This document shows, piece by piece, positions 59,977 to 64,000 of a stretch of 64,000 nt of DNA. The translations under genes and the position numbers were made by a program. The notes below the pieces were generated by a model. That model was not told the origin of the DNA and did no database searches. It worked only from the letters and a program-made list of their open reading frames with translations. Every line of letters begins with the position of its first letter. Position 1 is the first letter of the stretch. The DNA comes from Multivorans sp965116445. GTDB taxonomy: Bacteria; Acidobacteriota; Thermoanaerobaculia; Multivoradales; Multivoraceae. The stretch spans positions 806,001-870,000 of the forward strand of contig OZ220688.1 of assembly GCA_965116445.1 (NCBI GenBank). Direction: 5' to 3'.

Positions 59977-60870
59977 TTGGCTCAGCACACGCACGGCCCC
60001 ACGGCAGCGTCGCAGGATCTGACCGCGACCCTGCTGCTCAGTTGCGACGACGCGATTGGCGTGATCGCGACGGTGACCGGCTTCGTGAACGATCACGGAG
60101 GCACGATCCGCTCGTCGGAGACCCACCGCGACGAGGAACAAGGCAAGTTCTTTCAGCGCCTGGAGTTCCGTGTCGACCACTTCGACCTCGACCGGGAGAC
60201 GATCCAGCCGTTGCTCGAGTGGGAGATCGGCGATCACTTCTCGGTCAGGACCCGGATCGCCTTCTCGGACCAGGAGCAGCGGGTGGGCGTACTCGCCTCA
60301 AAGCAGGCGCACTGCCTCCACGACCTGTTGTCACGCTGGCGCCTCGGCGAGTTGCCGGGGCGGCCAGCTTGCATCATCAGCAACCACCCGGACCACGCCG
60401 CGGAGGCCGAGTACAACGGCTTGCCGTACCACCACCTTCCGGTGACGCCGGAGAGCCGCAGCGAGCAGGAAGAGCGAATGATCGGGATCCTGGAGGAGGA
60501 GCAGGTTGACCTGGTCGTGCTGGCCCGCTACATGCAGATCCTCACGCCTCGCTTCCTCGAGTGCTTTCCGAATCGGGTGATCAACATCCACCACTCCTTC
60601 CTGCCGGCCTTTCCGGGAGGCAGCCCGTACCGGCAGGCCTACCTGCGGGGAGTCAAGGTCGTCGGCGCCACGGCGCACTATGCGACGGCCGAGCTCGACC
60701 AGGGACCGATCATCGAACAGGACGTGACGCGGGTCAGCCACCGGGACTCGGTGACGACTCTCGTGCGCCGCGGCAAGGACCTGGAGCGGGTGGTGCTCGC
60801 CCGTGCCGTCCAGGCCCACCTGGAGCACCGGGTCCTTGTCGTGGAGAACCGGGCGATCGTCTTCGGCTGA
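59977..60870 (+). CDS. purU: Formyltetrahydrofolate deformylase
   Basis: 297 residues: an N-terminal ACT domain (about 10-85, LSCDDAIGVIATVTGFV) and a formyltransferase-like hydrolase domain (about 93-280). The catalytic set is present: Asn and His in VINIHHSFLPAFPG and Asp in AELDQGPIIEQ. The domain order separates PurU from glycinamide ribonucleotide formyltransferase. It releases formate from 10-formyl-THF, balancing one-carbon pools and supplying formate for purine synthesis. TTG 59977 is the most likely start, because the frame upstream (to 59764) is antisense to the DUF1549 gene; the ribosome site is poor. Confidence 0.9.
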   Translation: MAQHTHGPTAASQDLTATLLLSCDDAIGVIATVTGFVNDHGGTIRSSETHRDEEQGKFFQRLEFRVDHFDLDRETIQPLLEWEIGDHFSVRTRIAFSDQEQRVGVLASKQAHCLHDLLSRWRLGELPGRPACIISNHPDHAAEAEYNGLPYHHLPVTPESRSEQEERMIGILEEEQVDLVVLARYMQILTPRFLECFPNRVINIHHSFLPAFPGGSPYRQAYLRGVKVVGATAHYATAELDQGPIIEQDVTRVSHRDSVTTLVRRGKDLERVVLARAVQAHLEHRVLVVENRAIVFG

Positions 60871-60878
60871 CTGGGTTG

Positions 60879-62750
60879 CTACTGCCGGGCGCAGATGGTC
60901 TGTAGTTGTCCCAGGGTCTGGATGAGGGCGGGGTCGTTGGGAGTCAGGCGTCGGCCGTCCTGGAGGAGTTGCAGGGCTTCGGGGCAGCGGCTTTCCTGGA
61001 CCAGGAGGGAGGCGAGGCGGAGACGGGCCGGGGTGAGATCCGGGCGGACGGCCAAGGCGGTGGCCAGGGACCTGGCGGCTTCCTCCAGGCGGCCCAGATC
61101 GGCCTGGATCATGCCGAGCATGAAGCTGGTCTGCGCCTCGGTCGGGTTGAGCCGCTGAGCCGTCTGCAATTCCCTCGCGGCGTCGCGGAGTCGACCCTGG
61201 ATGGCGAAGATACCGCCGAGTTCCGTTCGTATTCGCGCCTCACCGGCGCGCGATAGTCCGCCGGAGGCGAGGGCGCTTTCGAGGGTCGTTCGCGCTTCCA
61301 CCAGCCGGTTCTGCTGCCGCAGGACGACGCTCAGGGCCTGAAGGGCGGCGGCGTCGGTTGGAGCGGCGGCGCTCCTGGCTTTGAGGATCCGGATCGCTTC
61401 GCCGGCGCGGCCTAGAGCGGCGAGGGTGGCGGCCCGCCGTGTGGCGGCCTCGCCGAAGTCGGGGTCCAGGGCGAGGACCCGGTCGTAGCGGGCGAGCGCT
61501 TCGCTCGGCCGGCCAGTTCGGTCGAAGAGAAGGGCGAGTTGATAGTGGGCCTGCTTGTAGTCCGGTGCGAGCTCCGTCGCCCGAAGCAGATGTCGGATCG
61601 CCTCGGCGGGTCGGCCGCGGCGGGCGAGAAGCCGCGCGAGTTCGAGGCGTGCCGATGCCTGAGTCGGGTCGAGAGCAAGTAGCTCTTCGTAGGCGGTTTG
61701 GGCCAGGTCGGGCTTCCCCGCGTCGGCCTGGGCCAGCGCGAGTTGCCTTCGGGCCTCTACATTCGTGGGATCAGCCTCTACGGCTCGGCCGAAGAGGGTA
61801 GCCGCAGCGGCAAACTCGCCTGCCTGGACCGCGATCAGCCCTTGCTGGACGAGAGCCGTGCTGCCACCGGGCAGGTAGGCGAGTTCGCGGACGAGGGGAT
61901 CGTCCAGCGGGAAGTCCGTGTGGCTGGCCTGAGCCAGGTGGGTAGTGGCCCGCTCCTCGTCACCGAGCCTGCGATAGGCCAGGCCCAGTGAGTAGTGGCC
62001 GCGGCCGGTGCCGGGTTGGGCTGCCAACGCCCCTTCCAGATGGTGGGCGGCAGTCTGTGCGTCGCCACGGTCGAGCGCCAGGGCGCCGAGGCCGTAGAGG
62101 GCGGGACCGAATCCGGGCTCGAGTTCCAGGGTGCGGTTCCACCGGGCGGCTGCCTCGTCCGGTCGGCCCCGTGCCGCCTCGGTCTCGGCAAGATGGTGAA
62201 GGGCCGGGATCAGATCGGGTTCAATGGCCAGCACGCTCCGGTAGGCGGCGGCGGCGGCATCGAGATTGCCCTGCGACTGAGCCGCGAAGGCACTCAGGTA
62301 GGGCCAGCGGTGGTCGGAGGGATCGAGTCGCTGCGCTTCGCGGTAGCAGTGTTCGGCCGCCTCGAGCGCGTTGAACGCATGGGTGTCGAGCAGTTGCACG
62401 CCGTGGTAGAGCCGGCCGAGTTCGCCAACGGCGGCTGCGAGTTCGGCGTCCGTTGCCGCTTCGGCTTCCAGGGTGCGAACACGCCGCTCCAGGCTTGCGA
62501 TCTGTGAGCGGACCGCCGGGTCGTGAGCTTCGTAGGTGGAGGGGAGGGGAAGGCCAGCGCCGCCCGTGCAGGCGAGGGCTAGCGCGACGGAAAGTCCGGA
62601 AGCCGGCGCTTTGCGCCGAATGCCGGCCAGAACCCGGGTGGCGCGGCCCCGCGCCACCCGCGAACCAGTCCGTGCGCCCGTCATCGGGCGCACGGATGGC
62701 TGCCCGGCGCACCCAGTTCCTGCTGCGCAAGCTCCCGGTGCGGAAGTCAT
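60879..62750 (-). CDS. TPR-repeat lipoprotein
   Basis: 623 residues. At least ten tetratricopeptide repeats (for example ALYGLGALALDRGDAQTAAHHL and YQLALLFDRTGRPSEALARYD) run from about residue 100 to the end. A hydrophobic segment with lipobox (LSVALALACTGG, about residues 53-64) suggests a lipoprotein. The first 50 or so residues (VRPMTGARTGSRVARGRATR) are encoded by palindromic repeat copy D. ATG 62750 overlaps the stop of the upstream CRTAC1-type gene (ATGA), which supports this start. Such TPR/CRTAC1 pairs recur in acidobacteria and planctomycetes. A scaffold or assembly role for the FG-GAP partner is inferred. Confidence 0.8.
   Translation of the reverse strand: MTSAPGACAAGTGCAGQPSVRPMTGARTGSRVARGRATRVLAGIRRKAPASGLSVALALACTGGAGLPLPSTYEAHDPAVRSQIASLERRVRTLEAEAATDAELAAAVGELGRLYHGVQLLDTHAFNALEAAEHCYREAQRLDPSDHRWPYLSAFAAQSQGNLDAAAAAYRSVLAIEPDLIPALHHLAETEAARGRPDEAAARWNRTLELEPGFGPALYGLGALALDRGDAQTAAHHLEGALAAQPGTGRGHYSLGLAYRRLGDEERATTHLAQASHTDFPLDDPLVRELAYLPGGSTALVQQGLIAVQAGEFAAAATLFGRAVEADPTNVEARRQLALAQADAGKPDLAQTAYEELLALDPTQASARLELARLLARRGRPAEAIRHLLRATELAPDYKQAHYQLALLFDRTGRPSEALARYDRVLALDPDFGEAATRRAATLAALGRAGEAIRILKARSAAAPTDAAALQALSVVLRQQNRLVEARTTLESALASGGLSRAGEARIRTELGGIFAIQGRLRDAARELQTAQRLNPTEAQTSFMLGMIQADLGRLEEAARSLATALAVRPDLTPARLRLASLLVQESRCPEALQLLQDGRRLTPNDPALIQTLGQLQTICARQ
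62597..62735 (+). repeat. Dispersed palindromic repeat, copy D, inside a gene start
   Basis: Same orientation as copies B and C, with the blocks GGAAGCCGGCGCTTTGCGCC, AACCCGGGTGGCGCG, GCGCCACCCGCGAACCAG, CCGTGCGCCCGTCATCGGGC and GGATGGCTGCCCGGCGCACCC. It lies within the first 55 codons of the TPR gene (minus strand) and is open in that frame. Confidence 0.82.
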
Positions 62751-64000
62751 TGGCTGCCCTGTCCCTGGCGCAGTTCGTGGTAGGCCCGCTGAGGCAGCGG
62801 GCCGAACGACTCCTCTGCGCCGCCGAGCCAGGTCACCCGAACGTCCTCGACGCCGGCGGCGCCGATGCCAACCAGGATCCTGGGGTCGCTGGACGAGGCG
62901 TAGCTCATGGCCGTTCGAACCCGGCGCGTGAGCGTCCGGCCATCGTCGAGGACGACGTGGACGAAACTGCCGAGGGCGTCCCTCCTGCTGCTGCCGGTGA
63001 GTAACCGGAGCCCGATCCAGCCGTTGTCCTGGCCGACGACGTTCACCATCAACCGGGCCGGTCCGTTGTTGTTCGTGATCAGGATGTCCGTGTCGCCGTC
63101 GTTGTCCACGTCGCCGAAGGCCGCGCCGCGGGAGACCTCGAAAGCCGTGAAGGAAGCGCCCCCAAGAGCCGAGACGTCTTCGAAGCGGCCGCCTCCGAGA
63201 TTGCGGAAGAGCTGATTCGGCTGTCCGAAGCGGCGTTCGTGGTCGCTCACCGCGGCACCCCGCGCGGCGGCTTCGGCGCCGCTACGGGCGCGGTCGAGGC
63301 GCCGCACCGCGCCGTTGACCGCCAGCACGTCCAGGTCGCCGTCGTTGTCGAAGTCGAACCAGCCGGTGCCGAAGCCGGTCATAGCCAGGCTGGGCGCGTC
63401 GAGTCCCGCGACCATCCCGGCGTCGGTGAACAGACCGTCGCCGTCGTTCAGGTAGAGGGTGCTTGTCTCCCCGGTGATGTGGGTCACGTAGATGTCCTCG
63501 TCGCCGTCGCCGTCGATGTCGCCGGCGTCTACCCCCATGCCGGCCTCGGCCTCGCCTCTTCCATTGACTGCCGCTCCCGCGAACAGGGCGCGATTCTCGA
63601 ACCGGCGTTTGCCGAGGTTCATCCACATCTGGTTCGACGTGCCGTCGTTGGCGACGTAGAGATCGAGCCGTCCGTCGAGATCGAAGTCGGCCGGTACGGC
63701 GCCGAGGCCGTTGCCGAACTCGGCTCCGATGCCGGCGCGATCCGTCGTCTGCTCGAAACGACCGTTGCCGAGGTTACGGAAGAGGCGATCGGGCTCCGGC
63801 CGGTACGTCTTCGGGCTGCAATAGTCCGGTTCGCCGCTGCCGAAGGTGCACAGCGTGTGACTGCCGAGGTTGAAGTCGACGTAGTTGGCCAGGAACAGGT
63901 CCAGCGCCCCATCGCTGTCGTAGTCGAAGAAGACGGCCGGGACGCTCCACCGCGGGTCGTCGACTGCTGCGGCAGCCGTCGCGTCCTCGAACCGGCCGCC
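62747..64000 (-). CDS. CRTAC1-family FG-GAP/VCBS repeat protein with UnbV/ASPIC domain (partial, N-terminus beyond window)
   Basis: The visible 417 residues contain calcium-binding FG-GAP/VCBS blades, each with a DxDxDGxxD loop: FDYDSDGALDLFLANY, FDLDGRLDLYVAND, GDIDGDGDEDIYVTH, FDFDNDGDLDVLAVNG and GDVDNDGDTDILITNN. A C-terminal ASPIC/UnbV domain follows (NGWIGLRLLTG, DALGSFVHV, SYASSSDPRILVGIG). These secreted or surface proteins bind calcium through a beta-propeller; their function is unknown. The stop overlaps the TPR gene start (ATGA), so the two are coupled. The reading frame runs open to the right edge. Confidence 0.9.
   Translation of the reverse strand, partial: GGRFEDATAAAAVDDPRWSVPAVFFDYDSDGALDLFLANYVDFNLGSHTLCTFGSGEPDYCSPKTYRPEPDRLFRNLGNGRFEQTTDRAGIGAEFGNGLGAVPADFDLDGRLDLYVANDGTSNQMWMNLGKRRFENRALFAGAAVNGRGEAEAGMGVDAGDIDGDGDEDIYVTHITGETSTLYLNDGDGLFTDAGMVAGLDAPSLAMTGFGTGWFDFDNDGDLDVLAVNGAVRRLDRARSGAEAAARGAAVSDHERRFGQPNQLFRNLGGGRFEDVSALGGASFTAFEVSRGAAFGDVDNDGDTDILITNNNGPARLMVNVVGQDNGWIGLRLLTGSSRRDALGSFVHVVLDDGRTLTRRVRTAMSYASSSDPRILVGIGAAGVEDVRVTWLGGAEESFGPLPQRAYHELRQGQGSQ

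Overview
The window is 64 kb of high-GC bacterial chromosome with dense genes, many 1-4 nt start/stop overlaps, and no rRNA, tRNA, phage or intact insertion sequence that I can see. Several families point to Acidobacteriota, perhaps a marine or host-associated lineage: two tandem VWFA-related proteins of the acidobacterial type, a DUF1501 plus DUF1549/DUF1553 cytochrome pair, an alternative-complex-III-type multiheme cytochrome, and PQQ, FAH and CRTAC1 proteins. This assignment is an inference from family content, not from a marker gene.

Layout. 1-6.7 kb: periplasmic redox and exported proteins (ActA-like multiheme cytochrome c, SCO, a coupled beta-helix / diheme lipoprotein pair, a small cytochrome c, an epoxide-hydrolase-like enzyme, a NIPSNAP lipoprotein, an orphan pseudopilin). 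6.8-19.9 kb: one long co-directional run. It starts with a circularly permuted ATP-grasp / alpha-E / transglutaminase operon. A signalling block follows (STAS protein, REC-PP2C phosphatase, RsbW-like kinase, periplasmic binding protein, sensor histidine kinase), and then an ABC exporter (ATPase, FtsX-type permease, HlyD-like adaptor). 20-23.2 kb: DUF2911-like protein, Eis-like acetyltransferase, luciferase-like oxidoreductase.

23.2-31.8 kb is an accessory island: a DUF4143 ATPase, and facing it a two-gene unit encoding a 2027-residue P-loop ATPase followed 7 nt later by a 367-residue protein ending in an RNxxxH (HEPN RNase-type) motif. This pair is my best candidate for an undescribed system, most likely a STAND-like sensor with an RNase effector for defence or abortive infection. 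31.9-41.3 kb returns to housekeeping genes: carboxylate-amine ligase, dicarboxylate symporter, PF10023 peptidase, GDPD, molybdopterin oxidoreductase, SerC, diheme cytochrome c. 41.4-43.3 kb is a second small accessory spot: a Phd-VapC toxin-antitoxin pair beside the wreckage of a RecQ-phosphoribosyltransferase / DprA-like cassette.

43.4-64 kb: carboxylesterase, M20 peptidase, PQQ dehydrogenase coupled to an FAH-family enzyme, two ~1000-residue VWA proteins, the DUF1501 and DUF1549/1553 proteins, PurU, and a TPR lipoprotein coupled to a CRTAC1-type FG-GAP protein that runs off the right edge. A dispersed palindromic repeat of about 115-140 bp occurs four times (about 40.2, 45.1, 48.8 and 62.7 kb). 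In two copies it is translated as part of a gene end, in a way that recalls Rickettsia palindromic elements.
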